Shown here: positions 60,601-64,000 of the stretch, one piece after another
How positions within the stretch are numbered: position 1 is the stretch's first letter
Layout of the letters: every line of letters begins with the position of its first letter
NCBI GenBank assembly: GCA_947652115.1
Contig: OX393561.1
Coordinates: 46,256,004 to 46,320,003, forward strand
DNA from: Blastomussa wellsi
Lineage: Eukaryota; Cnidaria; Anthozoa; Scleractinia; Plerogyridae
Length of the DNA stretch: 64,000 nt
Direction: 5' to 3'
Translations under genes and position numbers: made by a program
Notes under the pieces: generated by a model
Databases searched by the model: none
Seen by the model: only the letters and a program-made list of their open reading frames with translations
Told to the model about the DNA's origin: nothing

Positions 60601-62015
60601 CTTGATCTCTGAGAATGAAGATGGCGCTGCGCATTTTATTACCTGTCAATTCACCAAGCTTGGATTCATCTCTGTCTTTGCAGTGAATTCGTCTGTCGTG
60701 CCACCACAAACATCAACTTCCCAACCTCCAACAGTAACCACTCAAAATGTCATTCCGGAAGAACCGGTTCACATCCAGTTTAAAATAGTTGCCAATTTCG
60801 TGGACGTTATTCCTAACGAGTCAAAGAAAGAGGCTTTTATAATGGTGGTTAGACAGGGAACCGCTGATGCAATGGCCGTCAACATATCCCGCATAGTTAA
60901 TGTTGATGTTAGACCAGGAAGTATCGTGGTATCTTTCACCCTGTTACCGGGAGGTCCTGGTGAGCATAACGTCTCCACAGGGTCGTCAATATTGATGGAG
61001 CTGGTGAGGAATGGCAACTTTTCTGTTACCACAAGTGACGGCCAAAGGTTGGTTGCTGATTCAGGATCATTCCTGATGTCTGCAACTCCAATGACATTTT
61101 CATCATCCACATCTGCGCCCTCTACAATGACAACACATGACGACAAAGAACCGACTGAGACTTCCTCGGATCTCCGCACTAGCACGCTGGTCGGTATTAT
61201 CATGGGCTCATTGTTGGGCGTGCTTCTGTTGATCGCCTCTGTGATTGTGTTTTTCAAAGTTAGGGGGAAGGCAAGCAAAGTGGATAACAGTAATCCCAGC
61301 GAATCTCAGACCAGACTTACACTTTCATCGCATGTGGCATTTGGTAATTATAATTATAGGAGTTTATTTTCATCCACCCCTGTACTTAACTGAATTTTTT
61401 AGTGAAATTGAAAAAAAAAAAAGTATAAAACTGATTTATTACATTTATGATCAATTCGCTTTCCTTTGTTTTCAAAGCTCACCACAATAAAGGAGTGGAG
61501 CAAGAAATGCAAAAAGGTATGCCAAAACTTTCCATGTACTTTTTTAGTTTTCAGAATATTCGCTCAAAAGAAAAAAAAAATAATTATCGACTGATGCGAC
61601 CTTAATTAAAAAATGACGTATATCCTTAATTATTATTCCAAATATGGTCATTATGCTCTCAATATCCGTCAACTGCAGCTTACAGATAACGGAAGGATAA
61701 TTCGGTACTTAGCCGACGGCCTCGTCGGGTAAGTATCAGGCGATATTCCGCGCGATTTCGCAGGATAATTGTTAAATATAGTTTATAAATAGTTTATCAG
61801 AATTAAATTTAATAAATTATTAAAACCGGTAGTAAGTTATCTGTATTATATTAATTATTGTATTAGATCACAACAATTTAATGTCATGTGATTTATGTTT
61901 TATGCTCTTAGTTGAGATATATTTTTTCCCTTTTCTAACAGAAGACAGTCAGGGAAGCCAGTACCCTATGGTGAACCTCAGAGAGGAAGGTATTAAGTCA
62001 TTTCAGTTACATTAG
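24700..62015 (+). CDS. REJ/IPT/GAIN-domain single-pass cell-surface receptor
   Basis: About 31 exons give roughly 2,925 codons. From 29770 to 62015 every junction is GT-AG and the phases add up exactly (2,885 codons). Order: candidate signal peptide; eight small four-cysteine modules; unrecognised region; DxCGxC cysteine repeats; IPT/TIG; REJ region; GAIN-like region with RRKRR; GPS-like motif; Thr/Ser stalk with SEA-like fold; one membrane helix (about residues 2835-2859); tail of about 66 residues. REJ domains occur in sea-urchin sperm egg-jelly receptors and polycystin-1 proteins, where they bind ligand and help GPS autoproteolysis. Unlike polycystin-1 there is no PLAT domain or channel. 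Role inferred: adhesion or recognition at the cell surface. Uncertain points: the first two exons, the donor after 39761, and the last exon, which either stops at 62013-62015 or splices on at 61989. Splitting into two genes is not excluded. Confidence 0.82.
26690..26840. repeat. AATCGAAC-rich degenerate repeat in both orientations
   Basis: At least nine copies of AATCGAAC or GTTCGATT occur within 150 bp, for example AATCGAACAAAATCGAACA near 26690 and 26755, with the reverse word around 26735 and 26790. It is a local palindromic minisatellite rather than coding DNA. Confidence 0.6.
27081..27200 (+). CDS. Unrecognised 39-codon ORF, possible transposon-derived N terminus
   Basis: An ATG in a fair context opens MASKTNVNEISSGDWG followed by the acidic DENVDELLSSECQKYEQG, then RPRA and a stop. 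The acidic start resembles N termini of recombinase- or nuclease-like transposon genes in general style only. No splice donor continues it, and a foldback element begins 50 bp downstream. It could equally be chance or a decayed first exon. Confidence 0.2.
   Translation: MASKTNVNEISSGDWGDENVDELLSSECQKYEQGGRPRA
27249..27413. mobile_element. 165-bp foldback element
   Basis: Arms of about 80 bp, starting GCTAGAAGATGGG and ending CCCATCTTTTAGC, pair across their length (CTATAAGAAAAT with ATTTTCTTATAG, GAGGTCT with AGACCTC, CGAGCC at the centre). No coding capacity is present. Confidence 0.7.
28578..28601. repeat. (AT)n microsatellite
   Basis: About eleven uninterrupted AT units occur here. Confidence 0.8.
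28841..29290 (-). mobile_element. tRNA-derived SINE copies in inverted arrangement
   Basis: A minus-strand SINE runs from the tRNA-like head at 28982 down through a body (CAGGCTTTGAACGGG, TGAAATTTTC, then the GGTACGGTTTATATGCAAAT end at 28841). A second partial pair at about 29050-29290 carries the same body in both orientations: CAACAGTAGCGATTGAGTAG at 29070 is mirrored at 29260, and CCCGTTCAAAGCCTG appears on the plus strand near 29172. The cluster is therefore a head-to-head composite. Confidence 0.65.
28911..28982 (-). pseudogene. tRNA-like sequence (Thr-GGT-like), SINE head
   Basis: The reverse complement folds as a 72-nt tRNA. It has a perfect 7-bp acceptor stem (GCTTTGA/TCAAAGC), a GCTC/GAGC D stem, an A box TAGCTCAGTTGGTAGAGC, a B box GGTTCGAATCC and a T stem with two wobbles. 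The anticodon arm pairs in only three of five positions around a CCGGTAA loop (anticodon GGT). It continues directly into the SINE body, so I call it a tRNA-derived promoter, not a functional tRNA gene. Confidence 0.6.
31274..31314. repeat. 15-bp perfect hairpin
   Basis: AGTCCGCCGAGCGTG and CACGCTCGGCGGACT flank an 11-nt loop within an intron of the REJ gene. Confidence 0.75.
31754..31855 (-). mobile_element. Decayed Penelope/hammerhead-type repeat, minus strand
   Basis: On the minus strand the order is the same as in the 43.9-kb copy: a GACGAAGGGTTTACGCTCG core (31819-31852), then the CTTTACGGTGGCCAAG block, then the TTGATAAAACCAAATTATAT tail. The hammerhead core is degenerate. Confidence 0.6.
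34327..35990. mobile_element. 1.66-kb non-autonomous DNA transposon, nested host
   Basis: The left end AGGGACCGTTCATTATTTAT with G-rich sequence is mirrored by the right end ATAAATAATGAACGGTCCCT with C-rich sequence. A second foldback element lies inside it. No transposase is recognised. It lies in the intron before the 36262 exon. Confidence 0.7.
34948..35474. mobile_element. 527-bp foldback element nested inside the 34327-35990 element
   Basis: The two ~200-bp arms (34948-35152 and 35275-35474) are near reverse complements. Examples are GCTGGGCTGTTTCGTGTCAC versus GTGACACGAAACAGCCCAGC and TTACTTCCGGTTGGGTCAAA versus TTTGACCCAACCGGAAGTAA. The spacer is about 120 bp. Confidence 0.8.
36000..36064 (-). 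pseudogene. Degenerate tRNA-like sequence
   Basis: The reverse complement carries an intact A box (TAGCTCAGTTGGTAGAGC) and a weakened B box (GGGCTCGAGT). The acceptor stem lacks its 3' strand. It is most likely a second tRNA-derived SINE head. Confidence 0.5.
36955..37621. repeat. CTGCAGA heptamer arrays in inverted orientation
   Basis: About eight CAGACTG units occupy 36955-37013. The reverse-complement array (GCAGTCT units) lies at 37589-37621. Flanks also mirror each other: CTCAACCCACGGTGTCTGAC near 36931 and GTCTGATATTTGC/GTTGAGCGG in reverse near 37625-37645. The inverted arrays bracket a 0.57-kb segment with promoter-like features. Confidence 0.7.
37184..37262 (+). promoter_or_regulatory. 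CRE and possible alternative first exon inside the REJ gene
   Basis: A perfect CRE TGACGTCA (37184-37191) precedes, by 55 bp, an ATG (37246) that opens MASES and runs into a strong donor AG|gtgagt at 37263. The 17-nt coding piece ends in the same phase as the normal exon before 39017, so splicing would yield MASESR followed by CVRRGNC. This may be an internal promoter, the first exon of an unrelated nested transcript, or coincidence. Confidence 0.25.
38414..38715. mobile_element. 302-bp Tc1/mariner-type MITE
   Basis: The termini GTGACTTTACGAAACCATGA and the inverted TCGTGGTTCGTAAAGTCCC are similar over about 35 bp (including GACGGCGACGTCAACG / CGTTGGCGTCGCCGTC). The element is flanked by TA on both sides (38412-38413 and 38716-38717), the usual Tc1/mariner target duplication. 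Confidence 0.7.
38717..38825. repeat. 109-bp imperfect palindrome with GGCC-gta-GGCC apex
   Basis: AGTTATTCTTC...TGATATGAGCTG...ATAACCAACGAGGCC is mirrored by GGCCGAGTTGGTTAT...CAGCTCATATC...GAAGAATAACT. It abuts the preceding MITE. Relatives with a similar apex lie near 54640, 54915 and 61720. Confidence 0.75.
40155..40579. mobile_element. 425-bp Tigger/pogo-type MITE
   Basis: The left end CAGTGGAACCGCGCCTTACG and the right end TTACGGGGTTTCACTG are inverted relatives flanked by TA (40153-40154 and 40580-40581). CAGTGGAACC-type termini with TA duplications are typical of pogo/Tigger elements. No transposase remains. Confidence 0.7.
41584..42520 (+). mobile_element. 937-bp PIF/Harbinger element
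   Basis: Perfect termini AGGCGGTGTTACACGGGACA and its inverse continue inward as ACTTGCAACGTCGA and TTTTTCGCGCAACA. They are flanked by a 3-bp TAA duplication (41581-41583 and 42521-42523), the PIF/Harbinger signature (TWA). TIR words GTTACACGG and GCGCAACA recur as internal subrepeats. It encodes only one short ORF, so it is non-autonomous. Confidence 0.85.
41747..42010 (+). pseudogene. Truncated Harbinger nuclease N terminus
   Basis: The 87-codon ORF begins MAVGEWEKWRKYRVV and contains TRRKREIWTREWLRRRE, then NWYKNF and YANYFRSQF. The basic-W-x-R-x-W stretch followed by a YFR motif resembles the N-terminal region of animal Harbinger-derived nucleases. The DDE catalytic part is absent. Confidence 0.5.
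42605..42660 (+). repeat. Three tandem 21-bp units
   Basis: GCGCAATGCATTCTGGTCGCC, with one-base variants and a partial third copy (ACGCAGTGCATTCC), runs in tandem in an intron. It is followed by the dispersed repeat shared with 9826-9916. Confidence 0.65.
42681..42771 (-). repeat. Dispersed repeat, partner of 9826-9916
   Basis: The reverse complement of this segment matches 9826-9916, including TGGTTCATGCTTAGCGTGCG and GAAGTTTGGAGAACACGAAA on the plus strand here. Confidence 0.55.
42878..42943. repeat. Imperfect hairpin
   Basis: ATCAAGCCT...GTATCCGGGTCT is mirrored by GAGACCCGG...GGATGC...AGGCTTGAT, giving a 66-bp foldback just upstream of the 43061 exon. Confidence 0.6.
43750..43783 (-). 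ncRNA. Hammerhead-ribozyme-like motif, minus strand
   Basis: On the minus strand this reads GCT-CCGACGA-AGGGCTAACGCTC-GAAAC-TTC-AGC. It is the inverted partner of the 43884 motif but the cleavage-site triplet is TTC instead of GTC, so a G16.2-type position is changed. It is probably inactive or weak. Confidence 0.4.
43884..43917 (+). ncRNA. Hammerhead-ribozyme-like motif in Penelope-type repeat
   Basis: The layout GCT / CCGACGA / GGGC-TAAC-GCTC / GAAA / CGTC / AGC fits a minimal hammerhead: stem I GCT with AGC, core CUGANGA (here CCGACGA, U4 to C), stem II GGGC/GCTC with one G-U, conserved GAAA, a very short stem III (AC/GT) and the GUC cleavage triplet. Such short-stem-III hammerheads are known in Penelope-like elements and are thought to work as dimers. 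The U4 change predicts reduced activity. Confidence 0.55.
45347..47489 (+). other. REJ gene: large exon and DxCGxC cysteine repeats
   Basis: Exons 45347-46103, 46689-46852 and 47182-47489. The first begins KTCVGPPNCECRLGRG and then encodes about 190 residues that I do not recognise. From about 46010 onward a repeat appears: DRCGQC...SCLGCDDVP, DECGNC...SFCSGSC, DGCGAC, DQCGVCGG...CVDCAGVLHG, DSCGTC. The D-x-C-G-x-C / C-x-x-C-x-G alternation is common in extracellular multidomain proteins of marine invertebrates upstream of IPT or REJ regions. Confidence 0.65.
48351..48511. mobile_element. 161-bp MITE beside an exon acceptor
   Basis: TGGATTTCCACTGTCACGTA and its inverse TACGCGACAGTGGAAATCCA form the ends, with a second inverted pair inside (GTGTAAAAAAAAATTAG / CTAATTTTATTTACGCAC). 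It stops 30 bp before the 48541 acceptor, so it probably contributes to the polypyrimidine/branch region. Confidence 0.75.
48542..49341 (+). other. REJ gene: IPT/TIG domain exon
   Basis: This 800-nt exon reads PIISQISPNETQVDTVTNVT then ITGSGFVNSSTLMC, the P-x-I-x-x-I-x-P...G-T-x-(V/I)-T-I-x-G-x-G-F signature of an IPT/TIG immunoglobulin-like domain (about residues 1565-1665 of the model). It is followed by a beta-rich stretch with CKGKCERF and CRCQNNKLIIQL, likely the start of a second Ig-like unit. IPT domains bind ligands or partners in plexins, MET and fibrocystin-like receptors. Confidence 0.75.
50300..50840 (+). repeat. ~540-bp CAGT tetranucleotide array
   Basis: A long array of CAGT/CATT units (gtcagtcagtcattcag) has a higher-order pattern in which CAAACTGTCAAT interrupts blocks of CAGT. 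It lies in the intron between REJ exons 50094 and 50984. Because the unit is four bases, it reads as SVSQ repeats in several frames, which makes spurious open frames. Confidence 0.9.
51709..51748. repeat. 40-bp hairpin
   Basis: CACAGGCAGCCCAAGCTC and GAGCTTGGGTTGCCTGTG differ by one base as inverted arms around a 4-nt loop. Confidence 0.75.
52005..52123. mobile_element. 119-bp foldback element
   Basis: CAATAGGTCACTTTC...TTAAAATTCAGCTTGGTAGC is mirrored by GCTACCAAGCTGAATTTTAA...GAAAGTGGCCTATTG, giving arms of about 47 bp. It ends about 60 bp before the 52182 exon. Confidence 0.75.
53472..53747 (+). pseudogene. Penelope-like element GIY-YIG endonuclease C-terminal fragment
   Basis: An uninterrupted 91-codon frame starts FSCDLCDTDYVGYTSRHL and continues with QRIAEHK, GKHLKEEH, LKKCRTKYDCLIEEMLFI and NIKPKLNTQSDSIRAKL before TGA. 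The DYVGYTSR, LxxRIxEH, E-E-x-x-F-I and KPxLNxQ elements are the tail of the GIY-YIG nuclease domain fused to Penelope-like reverse transcriptases. The reverse transcriptase is missing. It lies in an intron of the REJ gene on the same strand. Confidence 0.8.
53935..53990. repeat. (GGGA)n purine tract
   Basis: A run of GGGA/GGAAGGA units of about 55 bp is all purine on the plus strand. Confidence 0.8.
54511..54542. repeat. 32-bp perfect palindrome
   Basis: GGCAATGGTATATGAG and CTCATATACCATTGCC are perfect arms with no spacer. Confidence 0.8.
54592..54695. repeat. 104-bp imperfect palindrome
   Basis: TATTCCACTCGCGC...GGATATGAGATGG...AGCCAACTCGGCGC is mirrored by GCGCCTCGTTGGCT...CCATCTCATATCC...GCGCGCTCGTGGAATA. 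It is related in apex sequence to the palindrome at 38717-38825. Confidence 0.75.
54874..54955. repeat. 82-bp imperfect palindrome
   Basis: AATCATGCGGAATATCGACTGAG with CCAATTCGGC is mirrored by CCTCGTTGG and GTATCAGGTGATATTCCGCG with TGATT. It is the third member of the GGCC-apex group. Confidence 0.6.
56040..56160. repeat. Compound AAAT / GAAC / GAAT microsatellite
   Basis: AAAT-type units, then GAAC and GAGC units, then GAAT units run up to 10 bp before the 56170 exon, so they occupy the branch/polypyrimidine zone of that intron. Confidence 0.75.
56770..57060 (+). mobile_element. Decayed LINE 3' end
   Basis: In different frames, HVTPVLYEL (56780 region) and TSFGDRSFSVTAPTLWNP (56965-57015) are the characteristic closing motifs of CR1/L2-like LINE reverse transcriptases (HVTPVL..LHWLPV and YGDRSFSVAAPxLWN). 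Stops and frame shifts show it is dead. Confidence 0.65.
58446..58746. mobile_element. 301-bp MITE with 9-bp TSD
   Basis: The ends GGGGTGATTACATGGCGAAT and the inverted ATTCGCCATGTTATCACCCC are flanked by AATCAGATA on both sides (58437-58445 and 58747-58755). Several CAGCCCGGGCTGA words recur inside in both orientations, as does a tandem 21-bp duplication around TTACATGGCATTCCATTTCG. Confidence 0.8.
60545..60690 (+). other. REJ gene: degenerate GPS-like motif
   Basis: The exon opens with CHTWDEVTLSWITDNVFTG, later HFITCQFTKLGFISVFAVN. This keeps the GPS framework (first C-x-x-W, later C followed by a hydrophobic strand ending FAV) but has one Cys pair instead of two, and the catalytic H-L/T-S/T triad is replaced by F-T-K-L-G. 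In canonical GPS motifs cleavage occurs at HL|T or HL|S, so autoproteolysis is not expected here. Confidence 0.6.
60700..61343 (+). other. REJ gene: stalk, SEA-like domain and transmembrane helix
   Basis: After the GPS-like motif comes a Pro/Thr/Gln linker, then a domain reading HIQFKIVANFVDVIPNE, FIMVVRQGTADAMAVN, RIVNVDVRPGSIVVSFTLLP. This alternating pattern resembles a SEA/ferredoxin-like domain. A Ser/Thr-rich mucin-like stretch follows, then one hydrophobic helix TLVGIIMGSLLGVLLLIASV (codons 61183-61254) and basic KVRGKASK, a stop-transfer signal. Topology is type I. Confidence 0.7.
61478..62015 (+). other. REJ gene: cytoplasmic tail exons
   Basis: The 61478-61516 exon (AHHNKGVEQEMQK) and the 61942-62015 exon (EDSQGSQYPMVNLREE then GIKSFQLH and stop) continue in phase. 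SQYPMVNL has a potential tyrosine phosphorylation or YxxL/YxxV-type trafficking site. A donor (GAAG|gtatta) at 61990 leaves open a further exon beyond the repeats. Confidence 0.55.
61707..61734. repeat. Small palindrome, GGCC-apex group
   Basis: CTTAGCCGACG and CGTCGGGTAAG flank GCCT. Together with the nearby CGATATTCCGCG it resembles the element at 54874-54955. Confidence 0.45.
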
Positions 62016-62140
62016 CGGCGTTTAAATAGTAATTGCGATTAGGCACTACGTCAAGATTCAATTCTCCATATTTTTCACCATAAATTCTCTATAATTTACA
62101 TTGGTCAAATTGGCGTGTTCATATAAACTGACTGAATAGA

Positions 62141-63242
62141 TATTCTCCGACGGCCCTCGGGCGAGAGCCTTCTGAACATGAATGCGAGGCTAATGCGGGG
62201 AACTTCGCTCGGAAATACAAAGAAACATAAGGAAAATTACAGCTGGGGTGCCGGAAAACCAAACAAAGCATTGGAAGTTGCAAGGTTCTGGAGTTTGTAA
62301 GTGATCTGCAGGTTTGAGGAATAATCGAGAAGATTCACAGATCAATTGATCTGGACAGGAGATTTCGAGTCAGTTGGGAGTCAATATCCCCAATCTGCAG
62401 CGAAATACTTTTTAACTATTAAAATTTGCTGAACTGATTCTGTTTAGTCTTTGATGACCGTCTGATTTCGCTTCCACCAAAAGGGGGAAAATACTGGAGA
62501 AACTACAAGTAAATATATATATCTCACTTGCCGGCACATTTCTCTGATCGCTAAACTGATCAAAACTTCCACATTCGCGAACCCTTCTGTAACAGACCCA
62601 CTGAAACCCCACCCAGTGGATTACTTTCCCTTACCCAGCGGAAATTTAGTCTCCCCAGTACCCAGTGAATATTTTGATTTTACCCATTGACTGTGTGGTG
62701 TGACCCAGCGTACTTTGTTTGCAAAAAATAGTAATAAACCAGCAAAATAAAACGGAAAACGAGCGGACCCAGTGGGAAATTAGCCAACCGGGTGACTTTT
62801 TTCCCGAAAACCCAGTGAGGATAAAGATTCCATTGGGTCTGTTACAGAGGGGTGCTGAGCCAAGAACATCAAACCTTCAGTCCAAAAACAAGCTTTTCAT
62901 TTTACTTTAGCGATAGTGGTGTCCATAGTTTGAAGATCATTTGATTTTCTCCCTGCAAAAAATGTCTATAAGTTAACAGAATTGCAAATAGTAGAAAGTA
63001 AACAACTTGTGTGCTTGACGAGTATGAGTAGCTGTTCGAGCCTTCTCTGTCAATCCTGCCTCTTGCCTGTAGATCACTTGTAAGCTCCAAAACATTGAAG
63101 CATTTAATGCTGTTTTGGTTTTCCGGCACCCGAGCTGTAATTTTCCTCATGTTTCTTTGTATTTTCGAGCGAAGTTTCCAGCATTAGCCTCGTATTCATG
63201 TTGGAAGGCTCTCGCCCCAGGGCCGTCGGGGAATACGAATAT
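62141..63242. mobile_element. 1.1-kb element with ~170-bp terminal inverted repeats
   Basis: TATTCTCCGACGGCCCTCGG, GCGAGAGCCTTC and AAAATTACAGCT...GTGCCGGAAAACC on the left are mirrored by GGTTTTCCGGCACCCGAGCTG...GAAGGCTCTCGC and GGGCCGTCGGGGAATA on the right. Similarity continues in to about 62310 and 63065 (AAGTGATCTGCAGG / CCTGTAGATCACTT). No transposase is recognised. Confidence 0.7.
62588..62848. mobile_element. 261-bp MITE nested in the 62141-63242 element
   Basis: The termini CTGTAACAGACCCACTG and the inverted TTGGGTCTGTTACAG enclose AT-rich sequence with repeated ACCCAGTGGA/ACCCAGCGGA words. It interrupts the middle of the longer element. Confidence 0.7.
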
Positions 63243-63257
63243 TAGACGTGAAAAGAC

Positions 63258-63855
63258 GTATTGCTTTGTCGGTTTCTGTCGGGTTGTTCTCTCGCAAAGT
63301 CAATTTTTTTCACGTAGTATCAGCCTTGCAGTTATATTTGTGTTACAATTTATTTTTGGCTGATTAGGTCTCTTGCAGATCCTTCGTAAACTAGCAGCAT
63401 CATCGTTCGCGGTCCTTTGCAGTTTTCACGTCTATTTTACAGTATTTTTTGGGGGCCGTAGGTCTTTACAGATCCGATATGCTGTGCCTTTTAAGCATGG
63501 TTTTTCCCATGCGTTTCAATGTTGAGATGGTTTAGCCATCCACATTTTGACTTTGCGAGACAAGAATACAATACTTTGCCTGTTTTCTCCCTGAAACACG
63601 TGTTGTGGTGGCGCGTGATTCGGGGGGCGGACGGGTTCAAAGTACGGAACTTGATAAAGCATGGGTTTTGTTGCATTTTATTTGAGCTGGCTTTCTGGCT
63701 GGTTTCATTTAAAACTGCTACACCAATAACAACGAAACAGCTGTCCACGGTTGCAACCCTGCTTTGTCGGTTTCTGTCTGGTTGTTGTCTCGCAAAGTCA
63801 ATTTTTTCACGTAGTATCAGCCTTGCAGTTATGTTTGTAATACGAATATTGTTTA
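63258..63855 (+). repeat. ~95-bp direct repeat pair with 0.4-kb spacer
   Basis: GCTTTGTCGGTTTCTGTC...CTCGCAAAGTCAATTTTTT...CACGTAGTATCAGCCTTGCA occurs at 63255-63354 and again at 63760-63855 with a few substitutions. It could be the terminal repeats of a very small LTR-like element or a tandem-duplication remnant. Confidence 0.65.
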
Positions 63856-64000
63856 TTTGATACAAAAAATGTGAAGAAAAGCTGCTGGTGAGTAATATGT
63901 CTTTTACTCATCAATTTTGAATAGCCCCCTGTCTATCACAGTGAAAAATAGGTAAAAAGAGTTAATGTCTTTGTGTAGTTTGAAAGTTTCATGCATTCAA

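Larger units (their letters stand above)
62016..64000. other. Downstream flank without recognised gene
   Basis: No supported exon is seen after the stop of the REJ gene. The stretch is largely made of an inverted-repeat element with a nested MITE and a pair of direct repeats, described separately. Confidence 0.55.

Noticed and set aside
60769..61278. 169-codon minus-strand frame
   Set aside because: It is antisense to the stalk and transmembrane exon and has no independent support.

Overview
This window is eukaryotic, metazoan DNA. Genes are intron-rich, with GT-AG junctions whose reading phases join exactly. The very dense load of MITEs, foldback elements, a Penelope-like element and hammerhead-ribozyme-like repeats suggests a hexacorallian cnidarian (stony coral or sea anemone). 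That assignment is inferred from gene and repeat style; no species marker was tested. No rRNA, CRISPR array or prokaryotic operon is present.

Three protein-coding genes, all on the plus strand, account for the coding content. (1) 4529-17964 is a 12-exon, 403-residue type-I J-domain co-chaperone, an orthologue of DNAJA2, with HPD motif, four zinc-binding CxxC pairs and a C-terminal CAHQ farnesylation box. (2) 20121-22914 is a 3-exon, 404-residue M20-family dipeptidase like PM20D2. (3) About 24.7-62.0 kb is a very large gene of about 30 exons. It encodes a roughly 2,900-residue cell-surface protein: signal-peptide candidate, about eight small four-cysteine modules resembling the first half of LDL-receptor class A repeats, a long unrecognised region, DxCGxC cysteine-rich repeats, an IPT/TIG domain, a REJ (receptor for egg jelly / polycystin-type) region, a GAIN-like region with a furin-type RRKRR site and a degenerate GPS, a SEA-like stalk, one transmembrane helix and a short tail. 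Exon phases are mutually consistent from 29770 to 62015. The 5' end (24.7-25.2 kb) is tentative.

Most remaining DNA is repeats. 1-4.4 kb: intergenic, with two MITEs, a foldback and a Penelope/hammerhead-type repeat. Introns of the DNAJA2 gene: a 259-bp inverted duplication and a 1.29-kb Mutator-like element. 18.2-20.1 kb: foldbacks between genes 1 and 2. The first PM20D2 intron: a perfect 130-bp palindrome. Introns of the large gene: tRNA-derived SINE pieces, a nested DNA transposon, Tc1/mariner- and Tigger-type MITEs, a Harbinger element with a transposase-N-terminus-like ORF, a LINE fragment split by a hammerhead-bearing insertion with a 13-bp target duplication, a Penelope GIY-YIG endonuclease fragment and a 0.5-kb CAGT microsatellite. 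62.0-64.0 kb: no gene seen, nested inverted repeats.

The three genes have no evident functional link (cytosolic proteostasis, dipeptide clean-up, cell-surface recognition). The least ordinary item is the REJ/GAIN receptor: it pairs polycystin-like ectodomain parts with a single helix and a short tail, and carries an N-terminal cysteine module I do not recognise as a named family.
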